Shown here: one piece after another, positions 49,552 to 59,350 of the stretch | Layout of the letters: each line of letters opens with the position of its first letter | How positions within the stretch are numbered: the stretch's first letter is position 1 | Position numbers and translations under genes: made by a program | NCBI RefSeq assembly: GCF_000722545.1 | Contig: NZ_JNVM01000005.1 | Span: forward strand, 1-64,000 | DNA: 64,000 nt | Source: Paenibacillus tyrphae | GTDB lineage: Bacteria > Bacillota > Bacilli > Paenibacillales > NBRC-103111 | Direction: 5' to 3' | Notes under the pieces: model-generated | The model's input: only the letters and a program-made list of their open reading frames with translations | What the model was told of the DNA's origin: nothing | Database searches by the model: none

Positions 49552-51036
49552 TTACTTGCGGCTGCTTTTATACCATTCGTTGGCCGCTTTGATCATGTCG
49601 CTGCCGCCGCTTGCTTTCCACTGCTCCAGAAACTTGTCGTAGGTTTCCAGCGATTCGGCTCCAGTGACGTACTTGATGAAGGCATCCTCGGCCTGCTTTT
49701 GCAGCTTCTGCGAATGTTTCGAGATGTCCGCAATCGGCGGGGCGTAGGTCAGCGCGTCGTGGTACAGGATTCCTTTTGCATTCGCTTGGTACGTTTCGTA
49801 ATTGTTCTGGACGAACTCGTTTTTGCGAACGCGCGCTTGCCAGTACGCCTCGTAATTTTTCTCGTCCGTTCCCGTCAGAAAATCGCTTCCGAAGTTCCAT
49901 TCGTCGTTGAATTTGGGCAGGATCGGATAGTACTTGCCGTCTTTCACTTCATGGTGTACCCCCTCCCGGCCGATGGCCAGCCCCTTGAAAATATCCTTTT
50001 CCAGCTTGAGGTCCAAATATTTCATCGCTTCCTCTTTATTCGGAGACCACTTCGGGATGGCGATAAACCACGAAATGCCGCCGGTGCCGACCTGCGCCGC
50101 TTTTCCGCTGTCTCCCGTCAAGTAAGGCAGGATGCCAATCTTGGCGTTCGGGAAGTTTTTGGCCAGCGCGTTGTTAAGATTGGCGGCGTCCCACCACCCG
50201 GACCGGAACATGAACGCCTTGCCGCTCGTGAACTTCTCCAGCAGCTTGTTCGGCTGGTTGATCGCCCACTCCGCGTCGATTAGCCCCTCGGTGTACAGCT
50301 TCTTCATGAACGCGAGATAGTCCTTGGTCTTCGGGTCTTCGACCATATGGACAATTTTGCCGTCGCTCTCTCTCCAGTTCGTGCCTGGACCGTAATGCCA
50401 ACCGAAGGTGGAGCCGATCTCCGCCTGGAACGGATCTTTGCCCCCGGTCATCGGGATGACGTTCTTTTTCTCTTTGATCGTCTTCAGCACGGCGTACAGC
50501 TCGTCGCGGGTCGTCGGAGGCTTCAGCCCCAGCTCGTCGAGCCAATCCTGCCGATATACGAGCGCCGTTCCGGTCGCCACGCCCGAGCTGCCTTCCGGAA
50601 TGGCGTGCAATTTGCCGTTCAGTCTGGCGCCGTTCCACGAGGCCGGGCCGATCGCTTCCTGCATGTTTTTGCCGTACTTCCGGACCAAGTCGTCCAGCGG
50701 CTCCAGTGCGCCGGAGGAAGACAGCTTGGCGTACTGGTTCGCGTTCAGCTTCATGATATCGTAGGGCTCTTTGTTCGCCATAAGCAGGTTCAGCTTTTCG
50801 TCGGCGTTTTCGACCGGCAACATATCGTACTTGACGTCGTAGCCGGTTTTTTCTTTCAAGTATTTACCGACCGGGTCGTTGTTGGGATCGAACCGGTTGT
50901 ATTGCAAAAGCTGGCGCAGCTGCGGATTCGTTGTGCCCGATTTAGCCGGTTCGGGGGCCGGGCCCCCGCCGCTACAGGCGGCTGCGACGGAAGCGAGTAC
51001 AGTCACGGACAGGATGGCAGCCAGTTTCTTGGTCAT
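49552..51036 (-). CDS. Solute-binding lipoprotein of an Lpl/LipO-type ABC importer
   Basis: A 494-residue binding protein with signal peptide and lipobox VAAAC (Cys about residue 21). The mature part reads like the LplA/LipO group typical of Paenibacillus oligosaccharide uptake: NNDPVGKYLKEKTGYDVKYD, IMKLNANQYAKL, YRQDWLDELGLKPPTTRDEL, and the C-terminal TYDKFLEQWKASGGSDMIKA. It is the third gene of the operon, after two permeases, behind a 54-base gap. These systems carry no ATPase of their own and share MsmX-type ATPases. Probable ligand: an oligosaccharide. Confidence 0.9.
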   Translation of the reverse strand: MTKKLAAILSVTVLASVAAACSGGGPAPEPAKSGTTNPQLRQLLQYNRFDPNNDPVGKYLKEKTGYDVKYDMLPVENADEKLNLLMANKEPYDIMKLNANQYAKLSSSGALEPLDDLVRKYGKNMQEAIGPASWNGARLNGKLHAIPEGSSGVATGTALVYRQDWLDELGLKPPTTRDELYAVLKTIKEKKNVIPMTGGKDPFQAEIGSTFGWHYGPGTNWRESDGKIVHMVEDPKTKDYLAFMKKLYTEGLIDAEWAINQPNKLLEKFTSGKAFMFRSGWWDAANLNNALAKNFPNAKIGILPYLTGDSGKAAQVGTGGISWFIAIPKWSPNKEEAMKYLDLKLEKDIFKGLAIGREGVHHEVKDGKYYPILPKFNDEWNFGSDFLTGTDEKNYEAYWQARVRKNEFVQNNYETYQANAKGILYHDALTYAPPIADISKHSQKLQKQAEDAFIKYVTGAESLETYDKFLEQWKASGGSDMIKAANEWYKSSRK

Positions 51037-51090
51037 CGAAGAACCTCCTTTGGATGGTCATGGTTGAAGTAAAAACATAGTTCACTACGG

Positions 51091-52017
51091 TTATTCTTTG
51101 ATCGAGCCGACAAGAACGCCTTTGACGAAATATTTTTGCAGGAACGGGTACACGAGCAGGATCGGCACGGTCGCGAGCAGAATCGAGGCCGCTTGAATCG
51201 CTTGCGGTGACGTGTTCATGGCCGCGTCCACGTTAAGGTGTGCACCGAGCTGCAGGAATGTGTCGCTGGAGGAGACGAACAGCTCCTTCAAATACAGCTG
51301 CAGCGGCTTTTTCTCCGGGGTGTTGATGTAGATCAGCGAAGCGAAGTAATCGTTCCAGAACGCCACGGCGTAGAACAGCGCGATCGTCGCCAGCACGGGC
51401 AGGGACAGCGGCAGCGTGATGCGCCATAGGATCGTTAGATTGCCCGCCCCGTCGAGCTTCGCCGATTCCTCCAGACTGTCGGGCAGACTCTCGAAATAAT
51501 TTTTAATGATGAGCATGTTGTAAACGCTGATCATGGCGGGCAGGAACAGCACGGGCAGCTTGTCGATCAGCTGCAGGCTTTGCATCAGGAGATAGGTCGG
51601 AATAAGCCCCCCGCTGAATAGCATGGTGAAAATGTACATCAAAATGAACCATTTTCGGCCGCGCAGCCGGGGTTTGGACAGCGGGTAGGCCGCCAGCGTC
51701 GTCATGAACAGCGCCAGCAGCGTCCCTGCGACCGTAACGAACACCGAAACTTGAAACGAGGTGAGGAACAGCGATTGGCTCATGACGTACCGGTACGTGC
51801 CGATCTGCCAGTCTACCGGCAGCAGCGTGACGCGCCCGGAGACGACGGCTTCCTCGCTGCTCAGCGATTTGGCGATCAGATTCAGGAACGGGAACATCGT
51901 AGTCAAGCCGAGCAGCACGAAGAACGCGTAGTTCAGCGCCGTGAACGCCCGCCCGGCGGGCGAAGCGGACATCGTGCCGCGGCGTGGGCGGAGTGCGGAG
52001 TGTGACATTTTGATCAT
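51091..52017 (-). CDS. ABC importer permease (LplC/YtcP-type)
   Basis: A 308-residue inner-membrane permease with six membrane segments. The EAA loop DSLEESAKLDGAGNLTILWR (about 195) contacts the ATPase, and the C-terminal FLQKYFVKGVLVGSIKE is the family ending. ATG 52017 follows AAGGAGGG. It lies 14 bases behind the first permease gene; both form the channel for the lipoprotein encoded downstream. Confidence 0.92.
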   Translation of the reverse strand: MIKMSHSALRPRRGTMSASPAGRAFTALNYAFFVLLGLTTMFPFLNLIAKSLSSEEAVVSGRVTLLPVDWQIGTYRYVMSQSLFLTSFQVSVFVTVAGTLLALFMTTLAAYPLSKPRLRGRKWFILMYIFTMLFSGGLIPTYLLMQSLQLIDKLPVLFLPAMISVYNMLIIKNYFESLPDSLEESAKLDGAGNLTILWRITLPLSLPVLATIALFYAVAFWNDYFASLIYINTPEKKPLQLYLKELFVSSSDTFLQLGAHLNVDAAMNTSPQAIQAASILLATVPILLVYPFLQKYFVKGVLVGSIKE

Positions 52018-52030
52018 GAGGTCCCTCCTT

Positions 52031-52957
52031 TTACCAGATACCGCGCTTCAAATATTTTCGCGCCAGCCCGTTGCCGGCGACGATCAGCACGAAAGCGATG
52101 ACGGATTCGAACAAGCCGACCGCCGTGGAGAAGCTGTAATCCTGCTCCCCGAGGCCGATCCGGTAAACGTATGTTCCGATGACATCGGCAACATGGTAGA
52201 CGCTCGGGTTGTACATGACGAGAATCTGCTCGGTCCCTGCCTCCAGAATCGATCCGAGCCGCAAAATGAACATGAGCAGGATGATCGGCACGAGGCCTGG
52301 TAGCGTAATGTGCAGCGTCTGCTTCCATTTGTTCGCCCCGTCCATCTTGGCCGCTTCGTACAGCTGCGGGTCGATGCCGGTCAAGGCGGCCAAATAGACG
52401 ATCGTGCTCCAGCCGATCTCCTTCCAGCCGGCGGAGGCGACGATCACGGAACGGAAAACCTCGCCGTCGATGAAAAACTTCACCGGCTCCCCGCCCAGTA
52501 GGGCGATCCACCGGTTCACGATCCCTCCGTTCACCGACAGCAGATCGATGAACAGCCCGCTGACGATCACCCAGGACAAAAAGTGCGGCAGGTAGACGAT
52601 GGTCTGAATGGTGCGCTTGAACAGCATATGTTTCAGTTCGTTCATCAGAATGGCGACGATAATCGGGAGCGGGAATAAAAAAACGATTTTGTACACGGAA
52701 ATAAGCAGCGTATTGCGGAACACTTGCAGGAAGCCGGAGGAGGTCAGCAGCTTCTCAAAATGCTTGAAGCCGACCCATGGGCTGGCGCTCATGCCGTCGA
52801 AGATGTTGAAGTCCTTGAACGCAATGACGATGCCGTACATCGGCGTATATTTGAACAGCAATAGAAACAACAGGCCGGGAACAAGCGCGGCGTACAAGTC
52901 CCAGTCTTTGCGGACATCGGTCCAAAGCCGGGCCCGTTTGATTTTGCCGGTTCGCAC
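52031..52957 (-). CDS. ABC importer permease (LplB/YteP-type)
   Basis: A 308-residue permease with six membrane segments. Family features: KDWDLYAALVPGLLFLLLFK at the first helix, YTPMYGIVIAFKDFN, and the EAA loop QLYEAAKMDGANKWKQTLHI. The preferred start is GTG 52957, which has AAGGAGG upstream; longer in-frame starts to 53104 would add 49 basic, low-complexity residues before the normal family start. First gene of the permease-permease-lipoprotein operon. It is divergent from a secreted YrpD-like gene, and the shared spacer of about 270 bases may be the target of the YesN regulator encoded at 54369. Confidence 0.88.
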   Translation of the reverse strand: MRTGKIKRARLWTDVRKDWDLYAALVPGLLFLLLFKYTPMYGIVIAFKDFNIFDGMSASPWVGFKHFEKLLTSSGFLQVFRNTLLISVYKIVFLFPLPIIVAILMNELKHMLFKRTIQTIVYLPHFLSWVIVSGLFIDLLSVNGGIVNRWIALLGGEPVKFFIDGEVFRSVIVASAGWKEIGWSTIVYLAALTGIDPQLYEAAKMDGANKWKQTLHITLPGLVPIILLMFILRLGSILEAGTEQILVMYNPSVYHVADVIGTYVYRIGLGEQDYSFSTAVGLFESVIAFVLIVAGNGLARKYLKRGIW

Positions 52958-53231
52958 GTGGTGCGGCACCTCCTTAGTTCGACGACGGTTTGCGGTGCGG
53001 GGAAGCTTGATTTCAGTGTACTGGTGGGAGGCCCGGGAGGGTAGGAGAGGGCGATGACCTTTTTTGGTAGTTTGATTGTTTTTTGGCGGAAGGCAAGCGG
53101 ACACGGTGCTGCGTTATGACAGGTTGTCATGTGAATACCAAATAAAGTAATTATACTCCTATATATGGTTTTAGTTGGATCTTGTAGACTTAAAGTGGAA
53201 ATCCCATTTAAAGCCAAGGAGAGTGGTTTGG
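52958..53231. other. Divergent spacer between the importer operon and the YrpD-like gene
   Basis: Non-coding. It contains a dyad TGACAGGTTGTCA (53117-53129) and the TATA-rich stretch AATTATACTCCTATATATGG (about 53150-53169), which could hold -10 boxes on either strand. No firm -35 was found. A regulator site for a two-component system is plausible here. Confidence 0.4.
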
Positions 53232-54284
53232 ATGAAGAAAAGGTTTGTTTTATTGGCCGTCGCGGCCGCGGTCATGGCGGTGTTCCCGACGGCGATAAGC
53301 GCCAGCGATTTGCCGGGGCGCGCGAAAAGCGGAGGCGAACCGGCATCGATCGAAATGAGCGGAGCGGAGGTGACGGACTTTACGAGGACGGCAACGGCTG
53401 CGAAAATCGACGAGGTGCTGGCCAAGGCGCGCCAGGCGGGGATGGAGAGCGTACAAGCCCAAGGCTTGCAGAGAAGCGCGGCAGCTTCTGGACATACGGT
53501 CGATTACACGTTAATCGACGGGGATACCGCGTATTTCTATGAGAAAAGCCCGACGCAGGCGAAGGAGAAGGTTTACGTCTACGAAGCCACAGCCTCGGAG
53601 GCGGGCGGCGATGCCGGCCGGCGGATCGCGGCAATGGCAGGTAACCTTCCCGATGGCATCGGAGGCCGGGCGATCGTCAATGGGAACGGCTCGTACCTTA
53701 ACTCTACGGTGCGATTGGCGGCGTCGAATCAACTGACGGGCGCACCTTCGGGGGCAACGTACATTTATGCCGGGTTTAGCGGCACCTCCGGCAGCCAAGG
53801 GGTAGAAACCGATATGGGCTTGCAGTACAGCAATGCATACAATAATCAAAAATGGTTGCCCGTGCTGTCCGTATTTAAAGGCTCCAAGCAATTCGGCACG
53901 TTGGTTTCGCCCTATAACCAGGTGCAGTATAAGAACGGGTATAAGCCTGGTACGGATGTAAACCTGACGGCTTACCGGAACTCGAACGGCAGCGTGCGGC
54001 TGTCGCTCAGCGGGTATGCCATTTGCTCCGACATGAGCTGCTCTTCCCAAACGGATACGTACCTCACGGCCGTTGCGGAGGTGGCGAATATCAATGTCTC
54101 CAGCGTAAGCAAGTGGAAAATGCTGGCGACCCTTGCCGGTTCCGAAAGCGTCACGGGAAGGAACTATGCCGAATTCAAAAATGTGAATGTGGACGGAGCG
54201 GCGCGAACTCCGGTCAAAGATGTGGAGGATAATGCGACGGTCGTCGTTTCCGGAAACAATGTGACGATTAACGTCTCCAGATAA
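53232..54284 (+). CDS. Secreted YrpD-like protein
   Basis: A 350-residue exported protein. Signal peptide MKKRFVLLAVAAAVMAVFPT with cleavage after ISA. The region about 145-330 (VNGNGSYLNSTVRL, ATYIYAGFSG, GLQYSNAYNNQKWLPVL) resembles the B. subtilis secreted protein YrpD, whose function is unknown. A CSDMSC motif could form a disulfide. Start ATG 53232 follows AAGGAGAG. It is divergent from the sugar importer and convergent with the YesN gene. Confidence 0.7.
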   Translation: MKKRFVLLAVAAAVMAVFPTAISASDLPGRAKSGGEPASIEMSGAEVTDFTRTATAAKIDEVLAKARQAGMESVQAQGLQRSAAASGHTVDYTLIDGDTAYFYEKSPTQAKEKVYVYEATASEAGGDAGRRIAAMAGNLPDGIGGRAIVNGNGSYLNSTVRLAASNQLTGAPSGATYIYAGFSGTSGSQGVETDMGLQYSNAYNNQKWLPVLSVFKGSKQFGTLVSPYNQVQYKNGYKPGTDVNLTAYRNSNGSVRLSLSGYAICSDMSCSSQTDTYLTAVAEVANINVSSVSKWKMLATLAGSESVTGRNYAEFKNVNVDGAARTPVKDVEDNATVVVSGNNVTINVSR

Positions 54285-54315
54285 CGCCTGATTTTTGCGA
54301 TACTTGCGGAATCGA

Positions 54316-54354
54316 ATCGAACAAGCCCTTGCCGGCGGCTTGTTCGATTTTTTT
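54316..54354 (+). terminator. Terminator behind the YrpD-like gene
   Basis: ATCGAACAAGCC (54316-54327) and GGCTTGTTCGAT (54337-54348) form a perfect 12-base stem with a 9-base loop, followed by TTTTTTTG. Confidence 0.9.
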
Positions 54355-54368
54355 GTTCCGGCGCCGGT

Positions 54369-55967
54369 TCAGGGCTTCATCTCTCCCGGTGTGACGCCCC
54401 AATATTTGCGGAATACTTTCGTAAAATAGCTCACGTCCCGGTACCCGGCCAGCATGGCGGCATCGTATACCTTGGCGCCTTTGAGCAGCGCGGCTTTGGC
54501 GGCTTCCATCTTGCGCTCCAGCACGTACGTAGAGAACGGCTTTCCGGTTTCCTGCTTGAACAGCCTGCTTAAGTAGGACGAATTGACATACAGCCGGTCT
54601 GCGACCGTATGCAGGGTGAGCTCGGAGTCCAGCTCCTTCTCAACGATGTCCAGAATCGTCCGAACCGTATCATGGCTGATGCATTGGCGCTGGTTCTGCA
54701 CGTAAGCGGCGATATGACGGACGGTGCGGCTCAGCCATGCCTGGATCTGTTCCTTCGTCGTCAGCAGCAGCGGATTCTGGAAGAACACGTAGTCTTCTCC
54801 AGTCACTTCCTTGACCCGCCAGCCTTGGCGCTGGACCGTCCGGGTCAGCAGGCTGACGAAATAGAGCACATGCTCGTGCACGTCATCCACGGACGCAGCC
54901 CGGTCCATTCCTTCCGTCCACAGCGCGGAAGCCAGCTCCTCCGCCTTGCCGGGATCGCCTGTTTCCAGCGCGATCTCCAGCCCCTTCTCCAAGGTCGGCT
55001 GCAGCGTAAGCGCGGAAGTCCCTTCCGGCTCCTCCCGGTATGGAATCGTGATATCCCGCCCGTACACTTTGCGGCACAGCAAAGCTTTGCCGGCTTGAGC
55101 GTACAGCTTGTGCAGCTCCTCCGGGCCGCCGGTCGCCCCGCAGATGCCCGCGCTTGCCGTGAGCTTCAGACATTCCTTCACTTTGCCGAGCAGCCGGGTG
55201 ACTATCGTATGCGCATGCAGCAGAACGTCGTTCGGGTCCTCGTCCGGCCCCGCATCGAACAGGATGACGGTACGGCCTTCCGGATCGGTAAAGCTCCAAT
55301 GCCCGGACCGTTGAAGCAGCTCGCTTACGATGCTGTGAAGGGAAAATAAGAGGAGCTGCCGGTCCTTCGGGCCAAAGCGCGTTTCCGCTTCGGGGAGCGG
55401 GTCCATATCGAGTATGGCGACCGCCAGCTGCCGGTCCGGCTCCAGATCGAGCTGCACGTCCTTGCCGTACTGCATCGCTTCGCGCAGGCTGTAAGCTCCT
55501 TCCGCCCAACGCCGGAAGAAGCTGCTGCGCAGCTGCGGCAAATGCTGCCGCCATTTCTCCTGCAGCATCGCCTGATTGCTGATCCGCTCCAGCTCCTGCC
55601 GAAGCTGTTCGGCCGCTTCAAGCACGGCTTTCAGGATTTCCACATCCCCGGCAGGCTTCAGCAAATACTTCATCACCCCGACGTCCATCGCGGCTTGTGC
55701 GAATTCAAAATTATCGTGCCCGCTCAGGATGATCAGCTTCACCAGCGGGTCCAGCTCCTGCAGCTTGCGGGCCAGCGTGATGCCGTCCATCTGCGGCATT
55801 TCGATATCCAGCAGCACAATATCCGGCTTCTTGCGTTCGAAGAGCCGCAGCGCTTCAAGCCCGTTCTCCGCCGTGCCGATCACTTCGATGCCATGGTCTT
55901 CCCACGGAATATGATGCATCAGGCTGTTCCGCAGGCGGATTTCGTCTTCGACAATGAATAAGTTCAT
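54369..55967 (-). CDS. YesN-type response regulator with AraC DNA-binding domain
   Basis: A 532-residue regulator. Receiver domain: FIVEDE, phospho-acceptor Asp in VLLDIEMPQMDG (about residue 53), Lys in YLLKPAGD. The C-terminal AraC domain has RLYVNSSYLSRLFKQETG and GYRDVSYFTKVFRKYWG. ATG 55967 overlaps the kinase stop (ATGA) and has AGGTGAAG upstream; a longer start at 56030 is not supported. Last gene of a binding protein-kinase-regulator string; it probably activates the nearby importer operon and perhaps the YrpD-like gene. Confidence 0.92.
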   Translation of the reverse strand: MNLFIVEDEIRLRNSLMHHIPWEDHGIEVIGTAENGLEALRLFERKKPDIVLLDIEMPQMDGITLARKLQELDPLVKLIILSGHDNFEFAQAAMDVGVMKYLLKPAGDVEILKAVLEAAEQLRQELERISNQAMLQEKWRQHLPQLRSSFFRRWAEGAYSLREAMQYGKDVQLDLEPDRQLAVAILDMDPLPEAETRFGPKDRQLLLFSLHSIVSELLQRSGHWSFTDPEGRTVILFDAGPDEDPNDVLLHAHTIVTRLLGKVKECLKLTASAGICGATGGPEELHKLYAQAGKALLCRKVYGRDITIPYREEPEGTSALTLQPTLEKGLEIALETGDPGKAEELASALWTEGMDRAASVDDVHEHVLYFVSLLTRTVQRQGWRVKEVTGEDYVFFQNPLLLTTKEQIQAWLSRTVRHIAAYVQNQRQCISHDTVRTILDIVEKELDSELTLHTVADRLYVNSSYLSRLFKQETGKPFSTYVLERKMEAAKAALLKGAKVYDAAMLAGYRDVSYFTKVFRKYWGVTPGEMKP

Positions 55968-57808
55968 GCCAGCTTCACCTCTTGGTGCAGACCGGGATGG
56001 GGAGGCCCCAGCTCGTGATTCTCCTTGCACTTCTCCAGCGGAAGAATCAGCGTCGTGGTCGTGCCCTGGCCCTCCGTGCTGCCTATTTGCAGTTCGGCCC
56101 GTTGGCCGTAAACGATGAGAATACGCGACATGACGTTGCGCAAGCCGAACAAGTCCTTGGGATTGCTTTGCCTATACGACAGCGTTCCCGATTCGAACGC
56201 GGCCAGCTTGGCCAGCTCGCTGCGGATATGCTCCAGCCGCGCCGGGGGAATGCCGGTTCCGTTGTCCTGCACGGTCAGCACCAGACAGCGTTCCTCGATG
56301 CGGCTGGCGATGAGCAGACGGCCGTCTCTGCGCTTTTCCAGCCCGTGAAGAATCGCATTTTCCACCAAAGGCTGCAAAATCAGCTTCAGCACGGGGATGT
56401 CCTTGCTTTCTTCGGACAGCTCGTAGCTGATCGTGAACGAATCGAGAAAACGAAGCTGCTGCACCCGGATGTAATAGTGCAGATGCGTGACCGTTTCCTC
56501 CACGGAGAACGTTTCCCGTCCTTTACTCAGGCTGAGCCGGAAGAAGTTCGATAAGTTCAGCACCATTTCGCTGATTTCGTCGGCGTCGTAATTTTTGGCG
56601 GTCCAATAAATCGAATCGAGCGTATTGTAGAGGAAGTGCGGATTGATCTGCGACTGCAAAAATTTCAGCTCCGTGTTGGCGAGCTGCAGCTGCTGCTCGT
56701 AGTAATTTTCGATCAGATGACGCTGTTCTTCGACCATCTTGTTGAAGGCCCGGGTCAAGTAACCGAGCTCGTCGGCCCGCTCGTTCTCCAGCCGGACATT
56801 AAAGTTGCCGCTTCCGACCCGCTTCATTCCCTTCAGCAGACGCTGCACGGGAGAAGCGATGCCGCTGTACACCCCCCAGGAGATGAGGCAAGCGAGCACG
56901 ATGCTGATTCCGATAATAATGTAGGTATACATCCGGTTTAGGTTCGTTTCCCGGTACAATTCTTCCTTCGGCTGGGACAGCACGAGCGACCATTTGTAGT
57001 AGGCCGAATCGACCTTCGTCGAAATCTTGGACCCGCTTCGGCTGTCTTCGTCCGCGCCGGTCCGCGTCCGATCGGCGCTTTCCGTTCCCGTCACGAGATG
57101 TCCCTTATCGTTATAAAGAGCGATTTGCGCTTGCGGCGATGGCAGCAGCGACACGAGCAAGTCGAGCAGCTTGTCTTTGTTCAAAGTAATAATGAGCAGA
57201 TTCGGCTCGCGGTCCGGGTTGTTGAGATCCATCGTACGGACCAGCGAAATACTGTCCGTGTCCATGACGGAGCCGAACGTCTGCCGTTCCAGAAACTCCA
57301 CGTCGGGCATGACGTAAGCAATGGCGGAGCCTCCGGCCTCGGCAAGCTCCTGCAGCCCCAGCACCTGAAGCGGATGCTCGATCTTCTTGCTTCCGTTACC
57401 GGTGGACAGCAGCATCCGGGAGGAAGCGTGATACAGCGAAATTTGGGAGACCATCGGGCTGATCGAGGTGATGCTTGAGAGCTCCCTTGAGATCTCGGAA
57501 AAGTTGATATACGATTGCGCCGTCAAGTCCGGCCCCGTCTCGTTCAGCAGCTTCAGAAGGTTGTTGTTCGTGGCGGCCAGCGTCGAAATTTGCTCCACAT
57601 TTTGCAGCGTGACATCGATATAATCCATCGAAGAGGTCAGCGCGCCCTTGGTCCGCTCCTCGATTTGCTCCAGCAGGATGCGCTGGGAACGGAAGTTGAC
57701 GAACAGACTGACGATGACGAGAGGGACCAGCACGAGAACGAAATACACGGTGAGACGGAGCTGGATTTTTTCCGTATACCGCTTGTACAACCAAGGCCAC
57801 AGTCGCAT
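55964..57808 (-). CDS. YesM-type sensor histidine kinase
   Basis: A 614-residue membrane kinase. Membrane segments at about residues 18-38 (TVYFVLVLVPLVIVSLFV) and about 290-310 (TYIIIGISIVLACLISWGVYS) enclose an extracellular sensor domain. HAMP domain next, then His391 in QINPHFLYNTLDSIYW and the ATPase domain with LVENAILHG and DNGTGIP. ATG 57808 shares a base with the stop of the upstream lipoprotein (TGATG) and follows GGGAGG. The coupled lipoprotein may present the ligand to its sensor domain. Confidence 0.92.
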   Translation of the reverse strand: MRLWPWLYKRYTEKIQLRLTVYFVLVLVPLVIVSLFVNFRSQRILLEQIEERTKGALTSSMDYIDVTLQNVEQISTLAATNNNLLKLLNETGPDLTAQSYINFSEISRELSSITSISPMVSQISLYHASSRMLLSTGNGSKKIEHPLQVLGLQELAEAGGSAIAYVMPDVEFLERQTFGSVMDTDSISLVRTMDLNNPDREPNLLIITLNKDKLLDLLVSLLPSPQAQIALYNDKGHLVTGTESADRTRTGADEDSRSGSKISTKVDSAYYKWSLVLSQPKEELYRETNLNRMYTYIIIGISIVLACLISWGVYSGIASPVQRLLKGMKRVGSGNFNVRLENERADELGYLTRAFNKMVEEQRHLIENYYEQQLQLANTELKFLQSQINPHFLYNTLDSIYWTAKNYDADEISEMVLNLSNFFRLSLSKGRETFSVEETVTHLHYYIRVQQLRFLDSFTISYELSEESKDIPVLKLILQPLVENAILHGLEKRRDGRLLIASRIEERCLVLTVQDNGTGIPPARLEHIRSELAKLAAFESGTLSYRQSNPKDLFGLRNVMSRILIVYGQRAELQIGSTEGQGTTTTLILPLEKCKENHELGPPHPGLHQEVKLA

Positions 57809-59313
57809 CAACGCACCTCCCGCTGCTTTTGATACCACGCGTTGACTTCCTTCGTGATTTCATCGCCGCCCTCCCTCCTCCACCAGTCGGCATACGATTC
57901 GAACTGGTCCAAAGGAATGACGCCAACGACCATTTTGACGAAAACGTCGCGGAGCGCGGACAGCTTCTTCTTGTACTTTTCCATGGCGGGAGTCGGGGGG
58001 CCCTGGAATTCGTTGCGTATGACGTTCCGCTCGACCGTCTGAATGTTCGAATACAGCTGGAAGCGGGGGCCGAGCGAATCGAGCCGCTCCTTCAATAAGG
58101 CAGGGGAAGGCACATCGACGAGCGAGGAGTACATGCCCCGGTACAGATGCTTGTCATGCTCGTCGAAATCGGTCACGATGCGCCCGTCCCGCTCGCTCCA
58201 GACTTTGTTCCGGAAGCCGAGCTTCAGCTCGCGGTTGCCTTCCCCGGCGATGAAGTTCAGCATTCGGATAGCGGCACCGGCCCGGCGGCTATGGGCGGGA
58301 ACGACCTGATACTGGCGGATCAGCGAAGTCTCAGATGTGCCCTTGCGGCCTGCAGGCCCGACAGGATAATCGAGGGGAATCCACTCGGCCTGCGGGTCGT
58401 TTTTCCGGTTCAGCTCGATCGGTCCGCGCGTATCGTACCAGGTCGCCGAGAACAGCCCGACTTGGCCGGATGCGATCTTTTGATCGAGGTTCCGCTTTTT
58501 GTTGATCGGAAATTCGGGATCGAGGAGCCGCTCCGCGTACAGGCGATGGAGAAAAGTAAGCGCTTCCTTTGTTTCAGGCAAAATATCCGCATACAGCAGC
58601 TTGCCGTCCCGTTCCATCCATTGACCGAGTTGGACGCCGAACGCCCCGAAAAAAGGGGAGGACCGTCCCAAATTTTCGATGAGGATCAGTCCGAGCGTAT
58701 CGTCCTTGCCGTTGCCGGCGGGGGCGTTTCGGGTAAACGCCCGAATGACCTCGTAGTATTGCTCCAGCGTTTGCGGCGGCTTCAGGCCGAGCTTGTCCAG
58801 CCAATCCTTCCGCGCGTACATCAGCTCGGTGCCGCGTATTTCATTGACGCTGGGAATCGCATAGATGTTGCCGTTGAACGTGACTTTGTCCCAGGCCTCC
58901 TTCGAGATGCCCGCCTTCAGCGCGGGGCCGTAGCGGTCGATCCAATCATTCAGCGGCTGGAGGAGGCCGCTCTTGGCATAGTTGGCTACCCAGACGTCGC
59001 TGAACACGCTCAGCATATCCGGAGGATTGCCGGAAGCCATGAGCGCGTTCAGCTTCACCTCGTATCCTTCGGAAGGCGGCAAAATGACGCGGATGTCCAG
59101 ATTCGTCCGCTCCTTGATGTAATCGAGATACGGGTTCCGGTTCTCGTTCAGGCCCTCGGGGAATGTAAACCCCTGGCTGTTCAGAACGACGGAGACCGGC
59201 TCCGGCGGGACGGCTTCCGGAGAGCCGACCCGGTAACATGAAGTCAGTCCGACGATGCCAAGGATCGATGCGAGCAGCACGGAGCAACGAATCCGTTTCG
59301 CATTCACGGCCAT
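57808..59313 (-). CDS. Solute-binding lipoprotein coupled to a YesM/YesN pair
   Basis: A 501-residue Lpl/LipO-type binding protein with signal peptide and lipobox LTSC (Cys about residue 26). Family signatures: RNPYLDYIKERTNLDIRVIL, ALMASGNPPDMLSVFSDVWV, YARKDWLDKLGLKPPQTLEQ and the C-terminal FESYADWWRREGGDEITKEV. No permease follows it; instead its stop overlaps the start of a sensor kinase. ATG 59313 has AAAGGAG only 3 bases upstream; GTG 59307 (spacing 9) may be the true start. The arrangement suggests a receptor for signalling rather than transport. Confidence 0.88.
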   Translation of the reverse strand: MAVNAKRIRCSVLLASILGIVGLTSCYRVGSPEAVPPEPVSVVLNSQGFTFPEGLNENRNPYLDYIKERTNLDIRVILPPSEGYEVKLNALMASGNPPDMLSVFSDVWVANYAKSGLLQPLNDWIDRYGPALKAGISKEAWDKVTFNGNIYAIPSVNEIRGTELMYARKDWLDKLGLKPPQTLEQYYEVIRAFTRNAPAGNGKDDTLGLILIENLGRSSPFFGAFGVQLGQWMERDGKLLYADILPETKEALTFLHRLYAERLLDPEFPINKKRNLDQKIASGQVGLFSATWYDTRGPIELNRKNDPQAEWIPLDYPVGPAGRKGTSETSLIRQYQVVPAHSRRAGAAIRMLNFIAGEGNRELKLGFRNKVWSERDGRIVTDFDEHDKHLYRGMYSSLVDVPSPALLKERLDSLGPRFQLYSNIQTVERNVIRNEFQGPPTPAMEKYKKKLSALRDVFVKMVVGVIPLDQFESYADWWRREGGDEITKEVNAWYQKQREVR

Positions 59314-59350
59314 CTACTCCTTTGGAAAAGGTGGTTTGGCTTTTACTTGC